The position numbers and the translations under genes are program-made. Shown here piece by piece: positions 28,959-36,728 of a stretch of 42,444 nt of DNA; positions within the stretch are counted from its first letter, which is position 1, and each line of letters begins with the position of its first letter. This stretch comes from a virus: positions 1 to 42,444 of the IMG/VR virus record IMGVR_UViG_3300006734_000014. One strand, given 5' to 3'. Below the pieces are notes generated by a model. It had not been told where the DNA came from and did not search any database. It worked only from the letters and a program-made list of their open reading frames with translations.

Positions 28959-31591
28959 AGTTCTTCTTCGACAACCTCCATTTTCTCATCAGTATTCGCA
29001 TCTAGCACGTCACCGTAAAACTCTTTGTACTTTTCTTTGTCTGAAGACACCTCCACAATGGAAGGCCACCCTTCATACTTGGAATCTGACTCGCGAACGG
29101 CAACGTTGATCACACCCATACCACGTGAGTTTCGCTTGGCAAACACCCGCATCTTGAGCTGGTGGGTACAGATGTCAAGGAACAGCGGCTCAAATCGGTT
29201 ACGCGACATAATACCGACGTTGCACTGACGGCAGAACTCCGCATAGCTGGCGTACAACCACTTGTCCTGGTTGGCATAGATATGAGACGAACCCATCGGT
29301 GCGTTCTTGGTAAAACCAACCGAGGCACGCACACCTGGATCAAACACCACCTTGTGCTCCATCCAATCCAGTAACGGGTTGGACCGCAGGTTTTGCATTT
29401 TCTCGTACTTCTGGAAGAACTTCACCTTGTTGGCGGTGTTCATCAGGTAGTCCCGCATCTCCTCCTCTGTCATATCCAGCAGCCAGTTCACCAGTCCTGG
29501 CAGCAAGGGAGAGAACACACCTTCTGGCTCACCTTTGGAATTGAACTTCATCAATTCCTTTTGTTCATTCGGCCCGCCCGTAAACGGACGGTCAAAAGGA
29601 ATGGTGAGACGACGACGTGCCAAACCAGAAGTGTAGTCAGTTGACTGAATAGCTTCGTTTGCTGTGATCATCACCATCCCGTGGTACTGGAATGGATCAA
29701 GCGATTCACCCTGATACTTACGTTCAGAACGAATCCAGTCGTTACCGGTGATTGCTTTCAGCCTAGAAACAGAGCCGCCCCAACGGTCAGCATCCTGGAA
29801 CAGGAGAAGCTTTTTACCCATATAGGCCGCTGCTTCAAAACGATTTTTCTCCATGTTCTCAAAGTCGGTCGAGTAGGTATTACTCTTGCCGACTAGGGCC
29901 ACTGCCAGGTTGGCGTAGGTGGACTTACCAGATTTACCAGGTCCGACAATCTCGACAAACTTCTGGATCTCGTAACGACCCAGCAGTGTTGCCCGAAGCC
30001 AGGCACGTAACACTTGAGTACGCTCCCAGCTGTCATGCTGCGTGTGCTTGAGCCACTTAACAATCTCTTCACAAGTAGCAGAGGGGTCATATGGGTACGG
30101 CATCTGCTGAGTGAGGTACAATTCCCTGCTGAAGGACAACAGCTCCCTGGTACCCACATCCAGTACTCCGTTCGTGAAGAGGAGGTAGTCAGCACCGGAG
30201 TACCAATCGTCGAAGGTAACGATTGACTGTAGCTGAGAGAAGATGTCATTCATCAAGTTCGTGCTGAACCCGTTTGGCAGGAAGTCACTACCCAGCTGCT
30301 GGAGCTTGTATCGGATGTCACCCATCATCTCAACCTTGGTCAGAGGAGACCAAAGCCCATCCGCCTTGTGTTCATATAAGAAAAACTGACCATGAGGTTG
30401 ACTGAACAGCAGATTGCCCCTATACATCTGCAGTAGCACATCCGTAACTACGTTCGATGAAGGGTTGCGTTGCCGCTGGTCTTTCTTTCCTGATTTTTTG
30501 GCCGGCCTCTGCACAGGCAGTACTGGAGCGCCAAAGAAATCTTGGGCGTTTACAGTCTTTGGCAGGGCCACACCTAAATCTTCTTCCATTGCAGTTAAGA
30601 CATTTGCGACGTGATCTAGTAGCGCATCATCAACATTCAACGCCCGATAGTCCTGAGAAGGCTTCCAACCCTGCTCTTGGGCCATGTGAACAAGGGTGCC
30701 AAGACCACGACCACCACCCTTAGAAAAGGAACGCCACCTACGATGACACTCACCCTCTTTGTACTTAGAGGAGTGCTTGGACCATTCATCCCAAACTTCT
30801 AGGAGAGACTCATCGACTTCATGCAGCGTTTGACCAACGCTGATCCACATGTCATAGTCGTCAACTGCTTCTGGGCATTTTTCCAGAATTCCCCAAGTTG
30901 CCTCCACTGCGAGCTGGATATCACGCTCGGGTGTGATTTCAGACTGTACCGCAAAGTTTGGACCAACCATCCGAGTAATCTCTTTGGCTGGCACACCTTG
31001 CTTGACATTCTTCTGGATGATGGCATTCATCAACCAGTCCGGAAACTCAGGCAGCTTTTCAGTCCACTCAAACCCCAGTCCCTCACCCGTAAAGTACCCG
31101 TCAGTCTCGGGGTGAAGACCCATTAGCACCCCCTGGTGCCGTTTCCATAGGATTTCAAGCTTCTCTTTATTTTCTTCAGCGGTCCAGGTGTACTTGTTCC
31201 TGACGAGATGTTTGTGTTTTTCTCGGTCAAGCCGGTACAGCTTCCGTTCACGACCGATTTTGCCACTGAAGATGGTCAGAGTCTCGGGCAGTGCTTCCTT
31301 TAACGGAAGATCCGATAGCTCCTCCACCAGCTTGTAAACACTGGGGCCATCGACATCAACCCAGATCAGGCCATAGGGATGGTTGTAGACAGGCCCGCCG
31401 AGCAGGCCAATTGCTTTACAATCACCTCCAATAATCTCCTCTTCGATTTCTCGGACAGTGAACGGTTTATTCTGCCAGCCTGGTATGTACGGACCCTTGT
31501 TGGGTCCTAGTGGAGTCAGGGGCCAATCGACAGGAATGTAGTCCAGCCGAATCTCACCTGGACGAAGGGCTTTTTGATTCTGACCGGTCAT
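28955..31591 (-). CDS. Primase-helicase (prim-pol plus SF3/D5 helicase)
   Basis: The protein has 878 residues. The N-terminal archaeo-eukaryotic type prim-pol domain has the metal site IWVDVDG (Asp79, Asp81). A PriCT-2-like linker follows: YDMWISVGQTLHEV, then WSKHSSKYKEGECHRRWRSF. The C-terminal superfamily 3 helicase of the phage D5/P4 type has Walker A GPGKSGKST (550-558), Walker B LLLFQDAD (595-602) and MVMITANEA with LARRRLTIPF (sensor and arginine finger area). It opens and primes the fork, and the phage must supply or borrow a polymerase that is not seen here. It is coupled on both sides by ATGA overlaps. Confidence 0.92.
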   Translation of the reverse strand: MTGQNQKALRPGEIRLDYIPVDWPLTPLGPNKGPYIPGWQNKPFTVREIEEEIIGGDCKAIGLLGGPVYNHPYGLIWVDVDGPSVYKLVEELSDLPLKEALPETLTIFSGKIGRERKLYRLDREKHKHLVRNKYTWTAEENKEKLEILWKRHQGVLMGLHPETDGYFTGEGLGFEWTEKLPEFPDWLMNAIIQKNVKQGVPAKEITRMVGPNFAVQSEITPERDIQLAVEATWGILEKCPEAVDDYDMWISVGQTLHEVDESLLEVWDEWSKHSSKYKEGECHRRWRSFSKGGGRGLGTLVHMAQEQGWKPSQDYRALNVDDALLDHVANVLTAMEEDLGVALPKTVNAQDFFGAPVLPVQRPAKKSGKKDQRQRNPSSNVVTDVLLQMYRGNLLFSQPHGQFFLYEHKADGLWSPLTKVEMMGDIRYKLQQLGSDFLPNGFSTNLMNDIFSQLQSIVTFDDWYSGADYLLFTNGVLDVGTRELLSFSRELYLTQQMPYPYDPSATCEEIVKWLKHTQHDSWERTQVLRAWLRATLLGRYEIQKFVEIVGPGKSGKSTYANLAVALVGKSNTYSTDFENMEKNRFEAAAYMGKKLLLFQDADRWGGSVSRLKAITGNDWIRSERKYQGESLDPFQYHGMVMITANEAIQSTDYTSGLARRRLTIPFDRPFTGGPNEQKELMKFNSKGEPEGVFSPLLPGLVNWLLDMTEEEMRDYLMNTANKVKFFQKYEKMQNLRSNPLLDWMEHKVVFDPGVRASVGFTKNAPMGSSHIYANQDKWLYASYAEFCRQCNVGIMSRNRFEPLFLDICTHQLKMRVFAKRNSRGMGVINVAVRESDSKYEGWPSIVEVSSDKEKYKEFYGDVLDANTDEKMEVVEEEL

Positions 31592-31773
31592 GCCAATTCC
31601 TGTTCCTTGATCTCTACTTTAAAGTTTCTGTCCTGAAAAAAGCCCTCCTTTAGGAGCGTATAGGCATGCAGATGCATCAGGGTGGGCAGATAAAAACAGT
31701 CTCCATCAGCCGCATCGGTCATGCGACTCATGAGACTATTCATCCACTCACCCACGGCGATGTGTACGTCCAT
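31588..31773 (-). CDS. Small protein coupled to the primase
   Basis: The 61-residue protein starts MDVHIAVGEWMNSLMSRMTD and ends EIKEQELA. It is helical and overlaps the primase start by four bases. It has no known motif. It may be an accessory factor of replication, as the coupling suggests equal expression. Confidence 0.6.
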   Translation of the reverse strand: MDVHIAVGEWMNSLMSRMTDAADGDCFYLPTLMHLHAYTLLKEGFFQDRNFKVEIKEQELA

Positions 31774-31803
31774 GGGGAGGTCTGATTTGGGTGTTCCCTT
31801 ATC

Positions 31804-31872
31804 CTACGGCCGCCAATCCGAGGGGACCATTACACCTTCTGGAAGATCAGTGAGTCTTATTAGACTCAGCAT
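31804..31872 (-). CDS. Possible 22-residue peptide
   Basis: The frame MLSLIRLTDLPEGVMVPSDW followed by RP and TAG lies over the end of the next upstream gene. Its only support is a plausible, protein-like sequence and its fit between two coupled genes. The gap 31774-31846 is otherwise empty. Confidence 0.2.
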   Translation of the reverse strand: MLSLIRLTDLPEGVMVPSDWRP

Positions 31873-31999
31873 TTGTCTCAAGTGGATCTAATTCTTCAAA
31901 CTGTTTTAGTAGCCGTTCGTACACCTGCAGTGCATCTTCCCTGGTAACAACAGCTGTCTCACATGCGACTTGCCATGCGTGACGTTTACGGCTTTCCAT
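31847..31999 (-). CDS. 50-residue hypothetical protein
   Basis: It begins MESRKRHAWQVACETAVVTR and continues EDALQVYERLLKQFEELDPL with an acidic tail. The ATG overlaps the stop of the upstream gene by 14 bases, and composition is like its neighbours. Small helical proteins of this kind are frequent in phage replication operons. Function is unknown. Confidence 0.5.
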   Translation of the reverse strand: MESRKRHAWQVACETAVVTREDALQVYERLLKQFEELDPLETNAESNKTH

Positions 32000-32267
32000 C
32001 TTTCCGTTGGGATTCCAGCTCATCGTACCAAGGTGCAGTCAGGCGCATTTCACCACCAAGCTTTTGAGACTCACCAGTCTGAAGCTTGGGGTCAAACGAT
32101 TTCTCTGTGTAGATCGGGCGTTGTTCTTTCTCCCGCTCTAACTCGGATTCAATCCGATTTTCCAGCTCAATCATATCAAGCCTGGCCTTAAGTTTTGCTT
32201 CAAACCAGACACGTTTCCACCATCGGATGATGGCGTCGATGATCTCCTTAAACAAGGTCCGCTTCAT
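31986..32267 (-). CDS. Charged helical protein of the replication operon
   Basis: From ATG 32267 it has 93 residues: FKEIIDAIIRWWKRVWFEAK with an amphipathic helix, then a long charged helix (ELENRIESELEREKEQR) likely to be a coiled coil. The start lies 20 bases inside the end of the nuclease gene. A frame start at 32309 exists but would overlap further. It may be an adaptor for the nuclease, which is inference. Confidence 0.55.
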   Translation of the reverse strand: MKRTLFKEIIDAIIRWWKRVWFEAKLKARLDMIELENRIESELEREKEQRPIYTEKSFDPKLQTGESQKLGGEMRLTAPWYDELESQRKDGKP

Positions 32268-33102
32268 AAATAGAACAGTTGTCAACCTGCTTGTAGTATT
32301 CAGCAACAACCTTCAGCCAATCTTCTCTCAGCGAATCAAGAAACCGCCTGGAAATCTTGAAGATCTGAGTCCTGACTGGAGTCGACACTAGGATTGCAGC
32401 CTGGTCCACTTTGAGACCAAGGGTTTGTTCAATAGCCATATCGTAGGCAGCGAGTTGTTTGCATGTCTTTTTAAATTTCATGTACCCACCGAGCAGGTCA
32501 CGCCATTCCTGCGAACCCTTCTCGTATTCCTTAGGCCACTTGCGGCTGTAAGGCTTCACACTGGTCTTCAGATCAGCGAGAGTAAGTTTATTGCGAACCA
32601 CACCGATAATGTCAGGAGCGCCAGCCCAAGCACGACCCTCATCGTCGCACCCCCATACGCGAGCCACATCATCAGCACCAATTGTGAAGTTAAAGTCATC
32701 ACAAACAGGAGACTCTGCCCACAGAACATCAGAAAACTGATCCAGAATCGGCGGCATCCCCGCCCAAAAATCCTTGTATTCATCAGGGATCTCAGGATTT
32801 TTGTTTCCTTTTAGGTACTGCTCCATGCCAAAGTGAACTGCAGTACCGCGCTCAGCAGCAGCTTCTTTGACGCCTGGATTTGCTTTCGACCACATTTCAA
32901 GCTTCCGTTTGTTTGCTTCGGAAGCTGTTTCGCTGATAATAGTGGTTACGGACGGCGCAGGTCCAGTAGGTAACGGAGTGGTGTAATGCCTTTTTCCGTT
33001 AAGCGTAATTCTGGCTGCGGTCCTATTCAGTGACCGCATAGTCTCTGGTTGCTGATCCTTAGCGTAAATCCAAGGATCGTTTGTCTCTATCTTAGCAACC
33101 AT
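32248..33102 (-). CDS. PD-(D/E)XK exonuclease (RecB/Cas4-like)
   Basis: All core residues of the fold are seen in the 284-residue protein: ERGTAVHFGME (His90), WAESPV (Glu130), AWAGAPDIIGVV (Asp164), LTLADLKTS (Asp177 and Lys179) and KQLAAYDMAIE (Gln216-x3-Tyr220). Such phage exonucleases degrade host DNA or resect ends for recombination-driven replication. It heads the minus-strand replication operon, and a short stem (33097-33110) lies over its start codon. Confidence 0.85.
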   Translation of the reverse strand: MVAKIETNDPWIYAKDQQPETMRSLNRTAARITLNGKRHYTTPLPTGPAPSVTTIISETASEANKRKLEMWSKANPGVKEAAAERGTAVHFGMEQYLKGNKNPEIPDEYKDFWAGMPPILDQFSDVLWAESPVCDDFNFTIGADDVARVWGCDDEGRAWAGAPDIIGVVRNKLTLADLKTSVKPYSRKWPKEYEKGSQEWRDLLGGYMKFKKTCKQLAAYDMAIEQTLGLKVDQAAILVSTPVRTQIFKISRRFLDSLREDWLKVVAEYYKQVDNCSIYEADLV

Positions 33103-33110
33103 TGATGGTT
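33097..33110 (-). promoter_or_regulatory. Short dyad over the exonuclease start codon
   Basis: AACC and GGTT flank ATTGAT, and the symmetry extends to AACCAT and ATGGTT with only two bases between. The minus-strand ATG (33102-33100) is inside the dyad. With four to six pairs it is weak. Confidence 0.3.
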
Positions 33111-33154
33111 TTGTTTATTGCGCCTAATCTAGTACAAAAGGAAGGACTTTAGTT

Positions 33155-33256
33155 GTGCAAGGATTCAATTACGCGATTGCTGCAGTCCTAGGAGCTATGC
33201 TTGTGGTCATCAGCCTTGACGCTTACATATTCCTGAAAGAGGTTGCCGCACGATGA
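33155..33256 (+). CDS. 33-residue single-span membrane protein next to hli
   Basis: The GTG start has a strong Shine-Dalgarno (GGAAGGA, eight bases upstream), rare in this genome. The protein is MQGFNYAIAAVLGAMLVVIS followed by LDAYIFLKEVAAR: one membrane helix with a short charged end. Its stop overlaps the hli ATG (ATGA), so it is translated together with it. In size and layout it is like the small photosystem or cytochrome b6f subunits, but it matches none that I recall. Thylakoid location is inferred from the partner. Confidence 0.65.
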   Translation: MQGFNYAIAAVLGAMLVVISLDAYIFLKEVAAR

Positions 33257-33501
33257 ACGCCTTACAAAAGACCAAGCTCTGGATCTTGGGGATGTGGTCA
33301 TGCATCAGCTGGGTGATTGTTGAGATTTACAAAGAGTACTGTCCTGATCTGAACTTCAAAAACATCCCGCTCCACCCGTCTGACTACATCTGGTATGCAG
33401 AACGCTGGAACGGAAGGGCAGCCATGCTTGCCGTTGTCTTTATCTTGCAGTGGGAGTTGATTACCGGCCAGTCAATTTGGGAGTTCATAGGTGTCCGTTA
33501 A
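33253..33501 (+). CDS. hli: High-light-inducible protein (Hli) with an extra N-terminal hydrophobic segment
   Basis: The 82-residue protein holds the Hli signature ERWNGRAAMLAVVFIL followed by E and TGQSIWEF, at about residues 50-77. Glu50, Asn53 and Arg55 are the chlorophyll-binding and ion-pair residues of the LHC fold. Hli proteins quench energy and protect photosystem II, and cyanophages carry them to keep photosynthesis running. Phage Hli are usually 35-60 residues with one span. Here residues 8-28 (KLWILGMWSCISWVIVEIY) form a further hydrophobic stretch. It overlaps the genes on both sides. Confidence 0.85.
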   Translation: MNALQKTKLWILGMWSCISWVIVEIYKEYCPDLNFKNIPLHPSDYIWYAERWNGRAAMLAVVFILQWELITGQSIWEFIGVR

Positions 33502-33652
33502 GCTTACCCGTTTTTACTACGACGTGGATGAGGAGGTGCGTACTGCGTGCTTCCGCAACAAGTCGTGCGATGAGGTTGACACCGACAAAGCAGACGAGTA
33601 TGAAGAGTACCTAAAACAAACGGGTATCGACTATACCCGCATAGACCTCTGA
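33491..33652 (+). CDS. 53-residue acidic protein of the hli operon
   Basis: Starting at GTG 33491, inside the end of hli, it reads SVKLTRFYYDVDEEVRTACF, then RNKSCDEVDTDKADEYEEYL. It ends with the TGATG that opens the glycosyltransferase gene. The strong coupling on both sides supports a real gene. It has two Cys and many acidic residues and no known motif. A CGGGTAT...ATACCCG stem (33621-33639) lies inside its end. Confidence 0.55.
   Translation: MSVKLTRFYYDVDEEVRTACFRNKSCDEVDTDKADEYEEYLKQTGIDYTRIDL
33621..33639 (+). promoter_or_regulatory. 7-bp perfect stem-loop upstream of a glycosyltransferase start
   Basis: CGGGTAT and ATACCCG flank CGACT. The stem ends 12 bases before ATG 33652 and lies within the preceding coding sequence. 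Confidence 0.45.
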
Positions 33653-34497
33653 TGGCAGCACCGATCCTGGCTGTACTGACTCTGTGGCGAGACAGCGGTG
33701 ATTACATTACTGATTCCCTGGCCCGGTTTGACGAGATGGAATATCTCCTCAACAAGCAGGGCATTGGTTGCGTCTACTCATTTTTTGAGAACGATTCCGA
33801 GGACAACACCCCATTTGAACTGCTCAGTTGGCTGCGGAAACACAAAGGTATTTTGCAATCTGAAACCATTGGCGCACCTCGGTGGGGCAGCGTCTCCTCC
33901 CTAGATCGAGTTCGTTACCAGGCCCGGTACCGCAACCTGGCACTCCAACCCCTGAATGCGTATTACAACTATGACTATCTGTTGGTAGCCGATAGCGATG
34001 TCCACTGGGAACCTGATCTCCCACTAGAAATGATCAAACGCCTGGACAAGGAGGAGAGCTGGGGGATGGTGTCACCCAACACAATACAGAACGTACGCGA
34101 CTACGTAGAAGATACCGACCGCCCCTCCTATTTTGATAGCTGGTCCCTCAAAGACAGGGACGACAATCAGTGCTTGACCTTTGCTGCAAATCCTTTCTTG
34201 CGAAAGACGGATCGAGAACGGTGGGAGAAAGGCCAACCCGTGTCATGCAATAGTGCGTTTGGCTCGATTGCCATGGTGAAAGCTGAGGCCATGGAATGCC
34301 AAGACGGTGTTGAGTGGGCCGTAGTTGATGGTGTAGAGCACTGGGAATTTTGTGCTGGTCTCCGCAGCAATGGATATAAGGTCATCGCTGATCCCAGTTT
34401 GCATGCTGAGATCGTGCACAAAAAAGAGGTGGTGCCCCACCCCGATATTGTTCAGTATCACCGAGACCGTCTTCAGGTTGCCCTGGCAACGTCGTAA
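33652..34497 (+). CDS. CAP59/Anp1-like glycosyltransferase
   Basis: The 281-residue protein has a GT-A-type plan: LTLWRDSGDYITDSLARFDE at the start, CVYSFFENDSEDNTPFELLS, DYLLVADSDVHWEPDLPLEM with the DSD metal motif, and EHWEFCAGLRSNGYKVIADP near the end. These features recall the fungal CAP59/Anp1 mannosyltransferase group. A second, more distant member lies at 36716. The donor cannot be read, but the nearby gmd suggests a GDP-hexose. Its 3' end overlaps that of gmd by 25 bases. Confidence 0.75.
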   Translation: MAAPILAVLTLWRDSGDYITDSLARFDEMEYLLNKQGIGCVYSFFENDSEDNTPFELLSWLRKHKGILQSETIGAPRWGSVSSLDRVRYQARYRNLALQPLNAYYNYDYLLVADSDVHWEPDLPLEMIKRLDKEESWGMVSPNTIQNVRDYVEDTDRPSYFDSWSLKDRDDNQCLTFAANPFLRKTDRERWEKGQPVSCNSAFGSIAMVKAEAMECQDGVEWAVVDGVEHWEFCAGLRSNGYKVIADPSLHAEIVHKKEVVPHPDIVQYHRDRLQVALATS

Positions 34498-35498
34498 GAA
34501 ACCATCTCCTCTACCAGATCTTCCAGGGTGGAATTAAGTTTCCACCCTAATTTTTTCTGTGCATAGCTGGAGTCACCAAGCAGGGAATCTACTTCTGCTG
34601 GACGGTAGTACTCAGGGTTGATGCGGATTACCACCTGATCAATCTTAGGACAGTACCCAACCTCATCAATGCCTTCTCCTTCCCATACGATGGGCAGACC
34701 AGCCTTGTCAAAAGCCATCTCACAGAAGGTACGGACACTCGTTTGTTGACCCGTGGCAATCACATAGTCACCCGGCTCATCTTGCTGGAGCATCAGGTAC
34801 ATGGCTTCCACATAGTCACGGGCATGCCCCCAGTCCCGCTTGGCATCCAGGTTACCCAGCTCAACAAACTCTTGACGGCCACGCCAGATCTGACCAACTG
34901 CCCTGGTGATCTTACGCGTCACGAACTCTTCGCCACGAAGCGGTGATTCGTGGTTGAAAAGGATGCCGTTACACCCGAATAGGCCGTAGCTTTCCCGGTA
35001 GTTGATTGTCAGCCAGTACCCAAACAACTTGGCGACACCGTATGGACTACGCGGATAGAAGGGCGTCGATTCTACTTGGGGCACCTGCTGCACCTTGCCG
35101 AACATCTCTGATGTTGCAGCTTGGTAGAACTTTGGTTTGGCATTGGCATTACGACAAGCCTCCAAAATATTCAACACCCCTATTGCGTTCGTATACGAGG
35201 TACTCCCTGGTGACTTAAAGCTGACACCTACATGACTCTGAGCTGCCAGATTGTACACCTCATCTGGAGCAAAGGAATCTACAGCCCGATGCACAGAGGT
35301 GGCATCGGTCATATCGGAGTACTCAAACTTGACTTCAGCCGGGATCTGACCATGAAAGATCCACTTGAGTTTGTCTTTGCTGCCTGGGTTTGCGTTGTTA
35401 CGAATCAAGCCCAGAACCTGGTACCCCTTATCGATCAAGCTACGGGTGAGGTAGGCGCCATCTTGACCGGTAATTCCAGTGATCAGTGCTTTTTTCAT
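34473..35498 (-). CDS. gmd: GDP-mannose 4,6-dehydratase
   Basis: The 341-residue length is usual for the family. ITGITGQDGAYL (6-17) is the NADP-binding loop. AATSEMFG holds Thr129 and Glu131, SPYGVAKLFG holds Tyr153 and Lys157, and NHESPLRGEEFVTRKITRA with LDAKRDWGHARDYVEAM form the GDP-sugar site. It converts GDP-D-mannose to GDP-4-keto-6-deoxy-mannose, the entry to GDP-fucose, perosamine, rhamnose or colitose. The divergent gene at 35550 acts on this type of product. Gmd genes occur in other cyanophages and are thought to alter surface sugars. Confidence 0.95.
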   Translation of the reverse strand: MKKALITGITGQDGAYLTRSLIDKGYQVLGLIRNNANPGSKDKLKWIFHGQIPAEVKFEYSDMTDATSVHRAVDSFAPDEVYNLAAQSHVGVSFKSPGSTSYTNAIGVLNILEACRNANAKPKFYQAATSEMFGKVQQVPQVESTPFYPRSPYGVAKLFGYWLTINYRESYGLFGCNGILFNHESPLRGEEFVTRKITRAVGQIWRGRQEFVELGNLDAKRDWGHARDYVEAMYLMLQQDEPGDYVIATGQQTSVRTFCEMAFDKAGLPIVWEGEGIDEVGYCPKIDQVVIRINPEYYRPAEVDSLLGDSSYAQKKLGWKLNSTLEDLVEEMVSYDVARAT

Positions 35499-35500
35499 CG

Positions 35501-35529
35501 AGACTTCTGTCTATACTCGTAACTATAAC
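35501..35529. promoter_or_regulatory. Divergent promoter region between gmd and the PLP enzyme
   Basis: TATAGA on the minus strand (35510-35515) and TATAAC on the plus strand (35524-35529) lie back to back. AGAC/GTCT (35501-35512) forms a small stem next to the gmd ATG. Confidence 0.35.
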
Positions 35530-35549
35530 CAGGATGTAAAGCGGTGGAC

Positions 35550-36728
35550 ATGGCTCTGTTTGATTGGCCGCTCCAGAAAAACACCATCGGCTTTGACGAA
35601 AAGCTGGCGCTGATCAAATTCATTCTTACCAGTGACCGTTTTACCAACGGTCCCAAGTGCCGTGAGTTTGAGAACGAATGGTCCCGCTGGCAGGGATGCA
35701 AGTACAGTTTGTTTGTCAGCAGCGGCTCTACCGCCAACACTCTCTTGCTTGACGCAACACGAGAACTACTGTTTGGCAAGAATGAAAAGCTGACAATCTT
35801 GTGCCCTGCTGTCAACTGGGCAACTAACATCTCGACCTTCAAACAACAAGGTCACGACATTTATTTCTATGACATCGATTACTATCGCTACTCACCAACC
35901 CTTGAATCTCTGGAGTACCTTCAGTCTCAGGGCGTAAAGCCTGACATCATTTACGCCACCCACCTGATGGGGTTTGGTGCCAACCTCAACATTGTTCGTT
36001 CGTTCTGGCCTGAGGCAATTCTACTGGAAGACTGTTGTGAATCCCATGGAGCAATTACGTTCGACTGTAAGAAGGTAGGCAACCTGGGACTTGGCTCAAC
36101 CTTTTCGTTTTACTTTGGCCATCACATGACCACCATTGAAGGTGGCATGGTATGCACAAATAACGAGAAATTGTATAACTTAATGCGTGCAAAAAGGTCT
36201 CATGGCTTATCTCGTGAGATGTATGGACAGTACCGGCTTGATATAGAGAATCAGTACGAAGATATTGATCCGGCCTTCCTGTTTCCAACCGAAGGATATA
36301 ACTTCCGGAACAATGAATTAGGAGCTGTAATTGGTAAAGTACAACTTAAAAAACTAAATGAGTTCATATATCAACGTGCCGCAAATTATCGTAAGTTTGA
36401 AAATGAAATGCATGAGCACCCAGCTATCAAACACCTACCCAATCACTGGGGCAACAGCGCCATGACACTTCCGTTCCATTGTGTCTCAGCTGAGTCTCGT
36501 GATTACATGATGAACTTCCTCAGGTACTTGGGCGTTGAAACCCGTCCGTTCCTGGTAGGCAACCTGTTGCGTCAGCCCTTCATGAAGGACTACGACAAGA
36601 GTGTGCGTTTGCCCAACACAGAAGAAATCCATACCCACTCCTTCTATATTGGGAACAACCATTTCATCAATGAGCGTCAGGTTAAGGCGCTTACTGACAA
36701 ACTCCATCAGTACCAATGCGTGCTCTGA
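35550..36728 (+). CDS. DegT-fold PLP enzyme with His in place of the catalytic Lys (ColD/E1-like sugar 3-dehydratase)
   Basis: From ATG 35550 it has 392 residues (a GTG two codons earlier is possible). The fold is the DegT/DnrJ/EryC1 sugar aminotransferase type: FVSSGSTANTLLLDA (cofactor loop), YATHLMGFGANLN, LLEDCCESHGA (Asp) and LGSTFSFYFGHHMTTIEGGM. In sugar aminotransferases the residue six before the Glu of GEGG or AEGG is the Lys that holds PLP. Here it is His191. The same change marks ColD, which removes the 3-hydroxyl of GDP-4-keto-6-deoxy-mannose, and E1 enzymes. With gmd next door, GDP-4-keto-3,6-dideoxy-mannose is the likely product. No ColC-like partner is seen. Confidence 0.8.
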   Translation: MALFDWPLQKNTIGFDEKLALIKFILTSDRFTNGPKCREFENEWSRWQGCKYSLFVSSGSTANTLLLDATRELLFGKNEKLTILCPAVNWATNISTFKQQGHDIYFYDIDYYRYSPTLESLEYLQSQGVKPDIIYATHLMGFGANLNIVRSFWPEAILLEDCCESHGAITFDCKKVGNLGLGSTFSFYFGHHMTTIEGGMVCTNNEKLYNLMRAKRSHGLSREMYGQYRLDIENQYEDIDPAFLFPTEGYNFRNNELGAVIGKVQLKKLNEFIYQRAANYRKFENEMHEHPAIKHLPNHWGNSAMTLPFHCVSAESRDYMMNFLRYLGVETRPFLVGNLLRQPFMKDYDKSVRLPNTEEIHTHSFYIGNNHFINERQVKALTDKLHQYQCVL

